Source: an uncultured Eubacteriales bacterium
Lineage (GTDB): Bacteria > Bacillota_A > Clostridia > Peptostreptococcales > Anaerovoracaceae
Length of the DNA stretch: 8,723 nt
Direction of reading: 5' to 3'
Assembly: GCA_902774195.1 (NCBI GenBank)
Contig: CACYHM010000086.1
Location: forward strand, 1 to 8,723
A model generated the notes under the pieces. It made no database searches. It saw only the letters and a program-made list of their open reading frames with translations, and had not been told where the DNA came from. The position numbers and the translations under genes are program-made. This document shows positions 1 to 6,550 of the stretch, in pieces (within the stretch, counting starts at the first letter, position 1; every line of letters starts with the position of its first letter).

Positions 1-846
1 CGCGCCTGTAGGGATGTACAGATAAAGGATGTACAGTCCGCCGAAGAGGATCGATTCCCAGATGGCCCAGTTCGGACGCCATATCGAGAATATTACCAGA
101 GCGATGGCGAGCCATCCTCTGTCACCGAACGCGTCGTTCGACCATACGCCGTTGGCGTAGTCGAGAACATAGAAGAGTCCGCCTATACCCGCGATCATGC
201 AGCCGATGCAGATCGAGAAATATTTGTATTTTGTGATATTGATTCCTGCGGCGTCAGCTGTGGCCGGGTTCTCTCCGACAGCTCTGAGCTCGAGGCCTGT
301 GCGCGTCTTCTTGAGCATGTAGCTTACGAATACCGCTATGATGATGGCCACATATGTCATGAAGCTGTATGAGAAAAGGAGTTCTCCCACAACTCCGGCC
401 TTGCCGGCAAACGGCAGTGTCGTCTTGAATGCCTTGCTCGTAGCCGAAAGTGTGATCGAAGGGACCTCAGCTCCTGTCAGCTTGATGATGGATCCGCCGA
501 AGAAGTTGCCGAAGCCTACTCCGAAGGTCGTCATCGCAAGACCCGTAACGTTCTGGTTTGCTCTGAGCGTTACCGTCAGGAAGCAGAAGATGAGTCCCAT
601 GATGAGCGCTCCTATCATGCAAGTGATGAGCGGTATTATGACGCCCAGTACAGGATTGAACGGTCCGCCGGAGTTCTCGTACATGAACGAACCGATAACT
701 CCGCAGATGGCCCCGACATACATGACGCCCGGGATACCCAGGTTAAGGCTGCCGGATTTCTCGTTGAGCGTCTCGCCGACGCAGCCGAGCAGCAGCGGTA
801 TACTCTGCACGATGGCTCTCGGCAGGAATGATACTAAACTAAACAT
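1..846 (-). CDS. Nucleoside-type ABC transporter inner-membrane permease, second subunit (YufQ/NupQ-like), partial
   Basis: This frame is open from an ATG at 846 to the left window edge: 282 codons with no stop, so the C-terminus is missing. The protein begins MFSLVSFLPRAIVQ and is very hydrophobic, with several membrane-length segments (for example around VILPLITCM-type stretches, the FMTYVAIIIAVFVSYML segment and the FSICIGCMIAGIGGLFYVL segment). Two family landmarks are visible: NLNLGIPG-like sequence near residue 35 (SLNLGIPGVMYVG) and ELRAVGENPATADAAGIN, the cytoplasmic loop of the BPD_transp_2 permease family. It should form the membrane channel with the upstream permease. An AAAGGAGG ribosome binding site lies at 853-860, and the ATG overlaps the upstream stop by 8 nt, which suggests translational coupling. 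Family members are usually just over 300 residues, so little is missing. The nucleoside substrate is inferred from homology only. Confidence 0.9.
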   Translation of the reverse strand, partial: MFSLVSFLPRAIVQSIPLLLGCVGETLNEKSGSLNLGIPGVMYVGAICGVIGSFMYENSGGPFNPVLGVIIPLITCMIGALIMGLIFCFLTVTLRANQNVTGLAMTTFGVGFGNFFGGSIIKLTGAEVPSITLSATSKAFKTTLPFAGKAGVVGELLFSYSFMTYVAIIIAVFVSYMLKKTRTGLELRAVGENPATADAAGINITKYKYFSICIGCMIAGIGGLFYVLDYANGVWSNDAFGDRGWLAIALVIFSIWRPNWAIWESILFGGLYILYLYIPTGA

Positions 847-1948
847 CTGCAGCCTCCTTTCTGTGCGACTTGCGGAAATGCACCTGGTAGTTGATGAAGA
901 ACTCCGACCCTATTACGAAGAACAGGATTATTCCTGTAAGTATATCTCCGTATGATCTGTTGAGTCCGAATGCCATCGAGATCTCGCTTCCGCCCTTTGC
1001 CATGAATACCATCAGAAGACCCGAAAGTATCATGCCGATAGGATTGAAGTGCGCCAGCCATGCTACCATGACGCCCATGAAGCCTTTGCCTCCTTCGATG
1101 GTCGTTGTCATGGTATGGTCGGTGCCGGCGACCAGCAGCCATCCCGTCAGTCCGCAGATAAGTCCGCACAGGATCAGCGTACGTATTATTACCTTGCCTA
1201 CATTGATTCCGACGTATCTCGCCGTATTCTGGCTCTCGCCTACTACCGCGAGTTCGTAGCCGTGCTTGCTGTACTTCAGGTAGATATACATGAATATGGT
1301 CACGATCACGGATACGAGCACGATAAGGATGTAAGGATTGCCTGCTATCTGCGGCAGCCAGCCTATGTGAGAGGTCTGGTTGATGATCCCGATCTTGCCC
1401 GAGCCCTTCGGATGCTCCCAGATGATGATGTAGTATGCGACTATCTGGGTAGCCACATAGTTCATCATCAGGGTGAACAGTGTCTCGTTGGTGTTCCACT
1501 TCGCTCTGCAGAAGGCCGGGATGAAAGCCCAGAGCGCTCCTGCGAAAAGAGCTGCGATGCACGAGAGAAGTATGATGGCTCCGTTAGGCATCTTGCCTGA
1601 CAGTGTTATCATGACTGTCGTAGTGGCAAGAACTCCCGCCATGACCTGTCCGCCTCCGCCGAGGTTCCAGAACTTCATCTTGAACGCCGGAGCAAGAGCT
1701 ACCGAGATAAGCAGCAGCGACGCGAGTTCCTTGAGGAGTGCCCACATCTTACGCTCCGTCCCGAACGAACCCTCGAACATCTTCGCGTAAACAGCGATAG
1801 GGTTCAGATGAGTAGTGATCGTCGTAATGATAGCGCAGAAGATAAGTGCCGCAAGTATGCCTCCCAGCCTGATCGCCCATTCCTGTTTCTTAGGGATCAT
1901 TTTGCGCTTGGTTATGTGGATCAAAGGTTCCTTTACTTGTTTATCCAA
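839..1948 (-). CDS. Nucleoside-type ABC transporter inner-membrane permease, first subunit (YufP/NupP-like)
   Basis: An integral membrane subunit of a BMP-type ABC importer, of the BPD_transp_2 family. The frame extends to a TTG at 1963, but the ribosome binding site GGAGGTGAG lies inside that extension (1953-1961). I therefore place the start at the TTG at 1948, 8 nt after GGAGG, giving 369 residues. After a basic N-terminus (KRKMIPKKQEWAIR) come hydrophobic helices, including LGGILAALIFCAIITTITTH and LLISVALAPAF. The NLGGGGQVMAG segment sits where family members carry an NIGxEGQ-like motif. ELAVVGESQNTARYVGINVG is the typical cytoplasmic loop that contacts the ATPase. The start overlaps the ATPase stop by 8 nt and the stop overlaps the next permease start by 8 nt, so the three genes are probably translated as a coupled set. 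The family is clear; the transported compound is inferred. Confidence 0.92.
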   Translation of the reverse strand: MDKQVKEPLIHITKRKMIPKKQEWAIRLGGILAALIFCAIITTITTHLNPIAVYAKMFEGSFGTERKMWALLKELASLLLISVALAPAFKMKFWNLGGGGQVMAGVLATTTVMITLSGKMPNGAIILLSCIAALFAGALWAFIPAFCRAKWNTNETLFTLMMNYVATQIVAYYIIIWEHPKGSGKIGIINQTSHIGWLPQIAGNPYILIVLVSVIVTIFMYIYLKYSKHGYELAVVGESQNTARYVGINVGKVIIRTLILCGLICGLTGWLLVAGTDHTMTTTIEGGKGFMGVMVAWLAHFNPIGMILSGLLMVFMAKGGSEISMAFGLNRSYGDILTGIILFFVIGSEFFINYQVHFRKSHRKEAADV

Positions 1949-3509
1949 CTTTCTCACCTCCAAGCTTTGTCATGAGCAGACCTACTTCGTTCTTATCCGC
2001 TGTTCTGCCGTCCACTACGCCGCTGACCTTGCCGCCGCAGAGAACGAGTATGCGGTCGGAAAGAGCGAGCAGCACGTCGAGGTCTTCGCCTACGAATATG
2101 ACGGCTACGCCCCTTTCCTTCTGGCGGTTGACCAGATCATAGATCGTGTATGAAGCGTTGATGTCAAGTCCGCGGACGGCATACGCCGTAAGGAGAACCG
2201 AAGGCGCGCGTTCTATCTCGCGGCCTACCAGCACCTTCTGGACGTTTCCGCCCGAGAGCCTTCTTACAGGCGTCTCGATGCTCGGTGTCACTACCTCGAG
2301 GTCTTTGACGACCTTGTCGGCAAGATCGTGCGGGCTCTTGCGGTCTGTGAACACGCCTTTGCCCTTTCTGAAGGATCTGAGCATCATGTTTTCGGAAAGA
2401 TCCATGTTTCCGACAAGGCCCATTCCGAGTCTGTCCTCAGGTACGAATGAGAGCTGTACTCCCTTCGCCTCTATCTCGACAGGGTCGGCGCCTATGAGGC
2501 TCGATTTCGAACCGTCGTCTTCGATGTAATTGATCTCGCCGCTTTCGATGACCTGAAGTCCCGCGATCGACTCGAGCAGTTCTTTCTGGCCGCAGCCGGA
2601 TATACCGGCGATACCCAGGATCTCTCCGGCATTCGCCGTGAAGCTTACGTCGTCGAGCTTGAGCAGTCCGTCATCGGATCTTACCGTCAGGCCCTTTACT
2701 TCTATCCTAGGCTTCACATCGTGAGGCTCCGGTCTGTCTATGTTCAGTTTGACCTCGCGCCCTACCATCATGTTGGTCATTTCCTGGGCGTTGGTCTCCT
2801 TTGTTATCAGTGTTCCGATATACTCACCTTTGCGGAGTATGGCCACCTTGTCTGAAATAGCCTCTACCTCGTGCAGCTTGTGAGTGATTATTACGACAGT
2901 CTTGCCGTCTTCTCTCATGTTATGCAGCACTTTGAAGAGCTTTTCTGTCTCCTGCGGGGTCAGTACCGCAGTAGGCTCATCGAGGATCAGTATGTCGGCT
3001 CCCTTGAAGAGGACCTTTACGATCTCGACCGTCTGCTTCTGTGATACGGACATATCGTAGACCTTCTGGTTAGGGTCCACATCGAATCCGTACAGATCGC
3101 ATATCTCGCGTATTTTCTTTGACGCCTTTTCGATATCGAGTTTGCTGAATCCCGGTATCTTCTTTCCGTTTTCAGCATCATGATCTATGCCGAGAATGAT
3201 ATTCTGCGCAGCCGTAAAGACATTGACGAGCTTGAAGTGCTGGTGGATCATGCCTATGCCCCGGTCAGCCGCATCTTTCGGAGACGAAATGACGACAGGC
3301 TCTCCGTCCATGAAGATCTCGCCTTCATCCGGGTAATAGATACCCGAGAGCATGTTCATGAGCGTCGTCTTTCCCGAACCGTTCTCGCCGAGAAGAGAAA
3401 GGATCTCTCCCCTGTATATATCGAGATCGACGTTCTTGTTGGCAGTGATGGTGCCGAATGTCTTTGTTATGTTTCTCATCGAAACTGCGGGTGTTCTGCT
3501 GTCCTGCAA
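1941..3509 (-). CDS. Nucleoside-type ABC transporter ATP-binding protein with two NBDs (YufO/NupO-like)
   Basis: A cytoplasmic ATPase of 522 residues with two fused nucleotide-binding domains, the architecture of YufO/NupO and sugar-type RbsA/MglA. In domain 1, Walker A is GENGSGKT (residues 41-48), the Q-loop lies around 89-93, the signature region is degenerate (SVSQKQ, 154-159), Walker B is ILILDEP (173-179) and the switch histidine is H210. Domain 2 has a degenerate Walker A region (GISGCGQKE, 302-310), the VPEDR motif (356-360) and a good LSGGN signature (418-422). Its Walker B region is altered (LLTAYAVRGLD, 439-449), with no acidic D-E pair and no switch histidine. Probably one composite site is hydrolytic, as in relatives. 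The start is a TTG, supported by AAAGGGGG at 3517-3524 with a 7-nt spacer. It lies 120 nt after the binding-protein gene, with a hairpin between, and overlaps the following permease. Confidence 0.94.
   Translation of the reverse strand: MQDSRTPAVSMRNITKTFGTITANKNVDLDIYRGEILSLLGENGSGKTTLMNMLSGIYYPDEGEIFMDGEPVVISSPKDAADRGIGMIHQHFKLVNVFTAAQNIILGIDHDAENGKKIPGFSKLDIEKASKKIREICDLYGFDVDPNQKVYDMSVSQKQTVEIVKVLFKGADILILDEPTAVLTPQETEKLFKVLHNMREDGKTVVIITHKLHEVEAISDKVAILRKGEYIGTLITKETNAQEMTNMMVGREVKLNIDRPEPHDVKPRIEVKGLTVRSDDGLLKLDDVSFTANAGEILGIAGISGCGQKELLESIAGLQVIESGEINYIEDDGSKSSLIGADPVEIEAKGVQLSFVPEDRLGMGLVGNMDLSENMMLRSFRKGKGVFTDRKSPHDLADKVVKDLEVVTPSIETPVRRLSGGNVQKVLVGREIERAPSVLLTAYAVRGLDINASYTIYDLVNRQKERGVAVIFVGEDLDVLLALSDRILVLCGGKVSGVVDGRTADKNEVGLLMTKLGGEKVG
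1953..1961 (-). promoter_or_regulatory. Ribosome binding site of the first permease gene, deciding its TTG start
   Basis: The minus strand reads GGAGGTGAG here, inside the 3' end of the ATPase gene. It is 8 nt (from GGAGG) upstream of a TTG at 1948, so it excludes the longer start at 1963, which would lie in front of the site. Confidence 0.65.
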
Positions 3510-3516
3510 AATGATA

Positions 3517-3524
3517 CCCCCTTT
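3517..3524 (-). promoter_or_regulatory. Ribosome binding site of the ATPase gene, supporting a TTG start
   Basis: Read on the minus strand this is AAAGGGGG, followed by a 7-nt spacer and TTG at 3509. No ATG or GTG is better placed: the next in-frame methionine is residue 11, inside the conserved N-terminal strand. This makes the TTG the most likely start. Confidence 0.65.
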
Positions 3525-3557
3525 CGAAGATTAGATACTTTTGCTTTCTTTTAAAAT

Positions 3558-3589
3558 TTGACCGGTCCCGCCTTCACGAGACCGGTCAA
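3558..3589 (-). terminator. Intra-operon hairpin between binding protein and ATPase, probable attenuator
   Basis: A perfect 10-bp inverted repeat, TTGACCGGTC (3558-3567) and GACCGGTCAA (3580-3589), with a 12-nt loop that can add two more C-G pairs. In the transcript the hairpin begins about 40 nt after the binding-protein stop codon and is followed by AAATTTTAAAAG, a short and imperfect U-tract. It resembles a leaky rho-independent terminator or an mRNA 3'-end stabiliser. Such an element would let the binding protein be made in excess over the ATPase and permeases, as is common for ABC importers. Attenuation is inferred; the repeat itself is directly visible. Confidence 0.65.
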
Positions 3590-3629
3590 TATTAACAATT
3601 ATGCTGTTGTCCGGGTATCGCTCTGCCGA

Positions 3630-4847
3630 TTAACCGAAGTTGGTGTCGAGCAGGTTGATGCCGTCGATCTGGATGTCGAAGTACGGAGCAGATCTGAACT
3701 CGGATTCATGGAAGTAACCGTCAGAGACGACTTCTGTCTCGTGTTCATACTTTTCGTCAGCTTCAACGTCAGCCTTGTAGGAGTCGAGCTTCTTGCCTTC
3801 GACTGTGAATGTGCTGGTGTCGAATACGTGAGTCTCACCGGCAACGAGTGCAGCCTTGACTTCCTCGAGCTTCTCAGCTGTTCCTGGAGCAGCTACGTCA
3901 GTGTTGAGCTCTGTGAGTTCAACAGAACCTGTGTCGATAGTTCCTGTCCAGTTGGTATCGAATGTCTTGCCGTCCTTGACTGCCTTTGTAGCATATTCGA
4001 AGTACGGAGCCCAGTTGATCTTGGACGAGATGATGTAGGTGTTAGGACCTGCATCCTTTGTGCTGCCGTTGTAGGATACGTTAGGTATTCCTGCGTTCTC
4101 GCATGCAGTAGGTGCTCCGAAGGAGTCAGCATGCTGTGAGATCAGATCGCAGCCGCCCTGGATCAGCTTGTTAGCGCCTTCCTTCTCGGCTGTCTCGTCA
4201 TACCACGAACCTGTGAATGTAACATCCATAGTTACGTCAGGGCATACGCTCTTGGCGCCGAGATAGAACGATGTGTATCCGGAGATAACCTCAGCATATG
4301 TGAAGGCTCCGACATATCCCATCTTAGGCGTGTCGCCTTTGAGCTTACCAGCATCCTTGAGCTCGTTGAGCTTCATTCCTGCGGCAACACCGGCGAGATA
4401 ACGTCCGTCATAGATAGCCGCGAATGCGTTGTGGTAGTTGTCCTGCTTGGCTACGAGAGCCTTGTCGCCTGTGCAGCTTACGAACTGGACATCAGGGAAT
4501 TCCTGTGCAGCCTGCAGCATGTAGTCCTGATGACCGAACGAGTCGGAGAAGATCAGCTTGCATCCCGCGTCTGCGAGTTCAGCTGCAGCATCGTAGCACT
4601 CCTGGCCTTCAGGAACGCCTGTCTTGATCATATAATGATCCTCGTCGATGCCGAGATTGCCCATGGCTTCCTTGAATCCGTTGATGAAGTTGAGGTCATA
4701 GGTGGAGTTCTCGTCATGGAGGCAGATAAGAGCGACCTTGAATTCATCGCTTCCGCCGCCGCTTGAGCTTCCGCCGCCGCAGCTTGCAAGTACCGGAATC
4801 ATAGCCATCGTAAGGCATACCAGTAAAGCAATAAGTTTCTTTTTCAT
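3630..4847 (-). CDS. BMP/PnrA-family lipoprotein, substrate-binding protein of a nucleoside-type ABC importer (YufN/NupN-like)
   Basis: This is the extracellular, lipid-anchored substrate-binding protein that feeds the permeases encoded downstream. The N-terminus MKKKLIALLVCLTMAMIPVL is a lipoprotein signal. It is followed by the lipobox LASC, with the acylated cysteine at residue 23, and a Gly/Ser linker (GGGSSSGGGS). The mature part matches the BMP family (Med/PnrA): KVALICLHDENSTYDLNF, SDSFGHQDYMLQAAQEFPD, YDGRYLAGVAAG, GYVGAFTYAEVISGY, VTFTGSWYD and GGCDLISQHAD. The family binds purine nucleosides in characterised cases such as PnrA, but other cargo is known or possible. The length of 405 residues is somewhat above the roughly 350 usual for the family, the excess being in the C-terminal part. 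A second ATG at 4853 is in frame, but the AGGGAGG site at 4857-4863 is only 3 nt from it and 9 nt from the ATG at 4847, so 4847 is preferred. Confidence 0.95.
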   Translation of the reverse strand: MKKKLIALLVCLTMAMIPVLASCGGGSSSGGGSDEFKVALICLHDENSTYDLNFINGFKEAMGNLGIDEDHYMIKTGVPEGQECYDAAAELADAGCKLIFSDSFGHQDYMLQAAQEFPDVQFVSCTGDKALVAKQDNYHNAFAAIYDGRYLAGVAAGMKLNELKDAGKLKGDTPKMGYVGAFTYAEVISGYTSFYLGAKSVCPDVTMDVTFTGSWYDETAEKEGANKLIQGGCDLISQHADSFGAPTACENAGIPNVSYNGSTKDAGPNTYIISSKINWAPYFEYATKAVKDGKTFDTNWTGTIDTGSVELTELNTDVAAPGTAEKLEEVKAALVAGETHVFDTSTFTVEGKKLDSYKADVEADEKYEHETEVVSDGYFHESEFRSAPYFDIQIDGINLLDTNFG

Positions 4848-4856
4848 AATCATTTT

Positions 4857-4863
4857 CCTCCCT
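4857..4863 (-). promoter_or_regulatory. Ribosome binding site of the substrate-binding protein
   Basis: AGGGAGG on the minus strand. Spacing is 9 nt to the ATG at 4847 and 3 nt to the ATG at 4853. Spacing favours the inner start, but the two give proteins differing by only two residues. Confidence 0.7.
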
Positions 4864-4872
4864 GTTAATGAA

Positions 4873-4885
4873 TAACACAGTGTTA
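4873..4885. promoter_or_regulatory. Operator-like palindrome in the transporter leader
   Basis: TAACAC-A-GTGTTA is a perfect 13-nt palindrome (6-bp arms, 1-nt centre). It lies between the predicted -10 box (4902-4907) and the ribosome binding site (4857-4863), about 10 to 22 nt after the predicted transcription start. This is a classic position for a repressor to block transcription of the importer operon. The regulator is not encoded in the window, and a single copy in AT-rich DNA could be chance. Confidence 0.4.
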
Positions 4886-4901
4886 GGTTTATGATGATTT
4901 T

Positions 4902-4930
4902 ATTTTAACCCCACAAACCATAAATAACAA
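4902..4930 (-). promoter_or_regulatory. Predicted sigma-70/SigA-type promoter of the transporter operon
   Basis: On the minus strand, TTGTTA (4925-4930) is a four-of-six match to the -35 consensus and TAAAAT (4902-4907) a five-of-six match to the -10 consensus. They are separated by exactly 17 nt in a very AT-rich stretch. Transcription would start near 4895, leaving a leader of about 45 nt with the palindrome at 4873-4885. The promoter lies just after the terminator hairpin of the preceding gene, which fits an independent transcription unit. Confidence 0.6.
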
Positions 4931-4954
4931 GAAATAAAATAATTTTATGTTTGC

Positions 4955-4985
4955 ACAAAGGGGCCGTATGAAACAGCCCCTTTGT
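4955..4985 (-). terminator. Rho-independent terminator-like hairpin after the PLP enzyme gene
   Basis: A perfect 10-bp stem, ACAAAGGGGC (4955-4964) with GCCCCTTTGT (4976-4985), and an 11-nt loop. It begins about 20 nt after the TAA at 5005-5007 of the displaced coding tail, which also fits that TAA being the true gene end. In the transcript the stem is followed by GCAAACATAAAATTATTTT, a weak U-tract, so termination may depend on the A/U-rich base of the stem. Confidence 0.65.
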
Positions 4986-5004
4986 TAAACATCATGTTAA
5001 GTTA

Positions 5005-5121
5005 TTACAGCTTCTTGAGAAGTCCTGTAGCCTCGTTGAATTCGTTGATGAGTTCGTCGACTTTTTCTCTTTCCTTGCGGAGAGCGCCCCATGTATTGGC
5101 TTCGTCATACCACAGCGCATT
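5005..5121 (-). other. Displaced C-terminal coding tail of the PLP enzyme, in a shifted frame
   Basis: After the open frame of the PLP enzyme has read RKRIHN, dropping one base (C at 5122) continues the protein as NALWYDEANTWG, then ALRKEREKVDELINEF, then NEATGLLKKL, and ends at TAA 5005-5007 with a second TAA directly after. The tail has 38 residues. It is charged and helix-like, and uses the same codons as the neighbours (CTC, AAG, GAA, GAC). It has no start codon or ribosome binding site of its own, so it is best read as the original end of the gene rather than a separate gene. Restoring the frame gives a 471-residue protein ending just before the terminator hairpin. Confidence 0.75.
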
Positions 5122-6421
5122 GGTTATGGATCCTCTTGCGGTCTGTATAACGCAGCTCGATGAGGTTGTCAGCTTTCTCGTCGAGGATGTGCTTGTTGTA
5201 GTGAAGCGCAGCCTTCTCGTGGGTGTATTCGCCCTGCTCGTCCTGGAGTTCTTTGATCCTGGACTGATACATGACTGAAGAGTCTGTCATTACGGTAGCC
5301 AGAACGTCGTTCTCTGTCAGCTCGTAGTATTTTGCCATCTTGATGCAGCAGAGCAGATTGGCTATGCCGCTGATGCCGAAGTAGTCGAGCATATCGACCA
5401 GCTGAGGGTCGACACCCTGTTCCTTGAGGTAGTCTCGTCCGACCTTCTCGTTGAAGAGTCTGAGGAGGTTCTGGGAATCCTCGTCGTCGATGGCGATGAC
5501 CATGTCGGTATTCTTGATGTTATGGATCCATGGATTGTCGCCGATACCTTCGATCCTGTGCGCGCCGAATCCGTTGTCGAGGAGAGTCGGGCACTGGAGA
5601 GCCTCGCCGACTGCGAGCTTGGCGTTAGGATAGAGTTCCTTGAGCCTGTCTCCCGAAGCCATTGTGCCTGCCGAACCGGATGTGAAGGCAGCGCCGGCGA
5701 ATCTGTCGCCAGGCCTCTTCATATCTTCGAAGGCCTCTGCGATGGCGTTTCCTGTGACGTTGTAATGCCACATGTAGTTGCCCATCTGCTCAAACTGGTT
5801 GAGGATCCAGACGTCTTCTCTCGTCTCTCTGAGTTCATGTGTCTTGTCGAAGATCTCTTTTACGTTGGACTCTGTTCCAGGCGTAGCGATGACTTCGCTG
5901 GCGACGTTCTTGAGCCAGTCGAATCTCTCGCGGCTCATTCCCTCAGGCAGGATGGCGATCGAATATACTCCGAGCAGAGCGCTGTCGAAGGCGCCGCCCC
6001 TGCAGTAGTTGCCCGTCGAAGGCCATACAGCCTTGTGATATCCGGTATCGAACTGGCCTGTTACGAGTTCAGGTACGAGGCATCCGTAGGAAGCTCCTAC
6101 CTTGTGGCAGCCTGTAGGGAACCACTTGCCGATCATGCAGATGATACGGCACTTTACTCCCGTCAGTTCAGGAGGGAGCACGATGTAGTTAGGTCCGTGG
6201 AAGAGTCCGCCGGATTCCTTCTGCTCGTTCTTCCATGTGATACGGAAGAGGTTTACAGGATCGATGTCCCAGAGTCCGGTGTTCTTGAGTTTAGCAAGGA
6301 TCTTTTCAGGAACCTTTTCAGGATGCATCTGCTGATCGATGGTCGGCAGGATGATGTTCTGAGCCTTTGCGCGTTCGACGTTGTTCTTAAGGCCCTTTTC
6401 ATAGATGGTGAGATCAAGCAT
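5105..6421 (-). CDS. PLP-dependent fold-type II enzyme, cysteine synthase/threonine synthase-like, frameshifted near its 3' end
   Basis: The open frame encodes 438 residues of a cytoplasmic PLP enzyme from the tryptophan-synthase-beta superfamily. K107 in FPTGCHKVGAS is the likely Schiff-base lysine, STGNYCRGG (135-143) the substrate/PLP loop and TSGSAGT (247-253) the glycine-rich phosphate loop. The long N-terminal part, including GLWDIDPVNLFRITWKN, marks a separate clostridial-type family often labelled cysteine synthase or PLP-dependent beta subunit; I do not know its proven reaction. ELRYTDRKRIHN (422-433) matches the conserved C-terminal region, after which the frame gives only QCAVV and stops. 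The proper tail continues one base out of frame to 5005, giving 471 residues. The start ATG has GGAGGT at 6427-6432, 5 nt away. The neighbour upstream is a threonine synthase-type enzyme. Enzyme class is firm; substrate is unknown. Confidence 0.85.
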   Translation of the reverse strand: MLDLTIYEKGLKNNVERAKAQNIILPTIDQQMHPEKVPEKILAKLKNTGLWDIDPVNLFRITWKNEQKESGGLFHGPNYIVLPPELTGVKCRIICMIGKWFPTGCHKVGASYGCLVPELVTGQFDTGYHKAVWPSTGNYCRGGAFDSALLGVYSIAILPEGMSRERFDWLKNVASEVIATPGTESNVKEIFDKTHELRETREDVWILNQFEQMGNYMWHYNVTGNAIAEAFEDMKRPGDRFAGAAFTSGSAGTMASGDRLKELYPNAKLAVGEALQCPTLLDNGFGAHRIEGIGDNPWIHNIKNTDMVIAIDDEDSQNLLRLFNEKVGRDYLKEQGVDPQLVDMLDYFGISGIANLLCCIKMAKYYELTENDVLATVMTDSSVMYQSRIKELQDEQGEYTHEKAALHYNKHILDEKADNLIELRYTDRKRIHNQCAVV

Positions 6422-6465
6422 TTCGTACCTCCGTTGATCTTGGTGAAGAAGTGTTTATTTCGAAT

Positions 6466-6476
6466 ACAATAATTGT
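6466..6476. repeat. Short palindrome in the leader of the PLP enzyme gene
   Basis: ACAAT-A-ATTGT is a perfect 11-nt palindrome between the predicted promoter (6493-6521) and the ribosome binding site (6427-6432). Its position resembles that of the palindrome before the transporter, but its sequence differs. In such AT-rich DNA it may be chance. Confidence 0.25.
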
Positions 6477-6492
6477 TTTCTCGGATATTTTT

Positions 6493-6521
6493 ATGATGCC
6501 AAAAACATTTTTATATGTCAA
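6493..6521 (-). promoter_or_regulatory. Possible promoter of the PLP enzyme gene
   Basis: On the minus strand a perfect -35 box, TTGACA (6516-6521), is followed after 17 nt by CATCAT (6493-6498), a four-of-six -10 match. The start site would be near 6486, about 65 nt before the ATG. The -10 is weak, so this is tentative, but the terminator-like hairpin just upstream supports a new transcription unit. Confidence 0.4.
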
Positions 6522-6522
6522 T

Positions 6523-6550
6523 AAAATGCTCTTGTTTTTCAAAGCATTTT
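6523..6550 (-). terminator. Weak terminator-like hairpin after the threonine synthase gene
   Basis: An 8-bp stem, AAAATGCT (6523-6530) with AGCATTTT (6543-6550), and a 12-nt loop start directly after the TAA stop at 6551-6553. In the transcript the stem ends in TTTTATTG. The stem is AT-rich, so termination is probably partial and some read-through into the PLP gene is possible. Confidence 0.45.

Noticed and set aside
834..1562. Minus-strand open frame of 242 codons within the first permease gene
   Set aside because: It is an alternate frame of the permease, hydrophilic with many His, Arg and Gly, while the overlapping frame encodes clear membrane helices and family motifs.
5005..5121. The displaced tail as an independent small gene
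   Set aside because: It has no start codon with a ribosome binding site, and joins the end of the PLP enzyme smoothly after a one-base correction.
5522..6472. Long plus-strand open frame of 316 codons opposite the PLP enzyme gene
   Set aside because: It is antisense to a gene with clear PLP motifs, has no recognisable domain, is rich in Arg, Ser, Cys and Val as expected for an antisense reading, and lacks a ribosome binding site.
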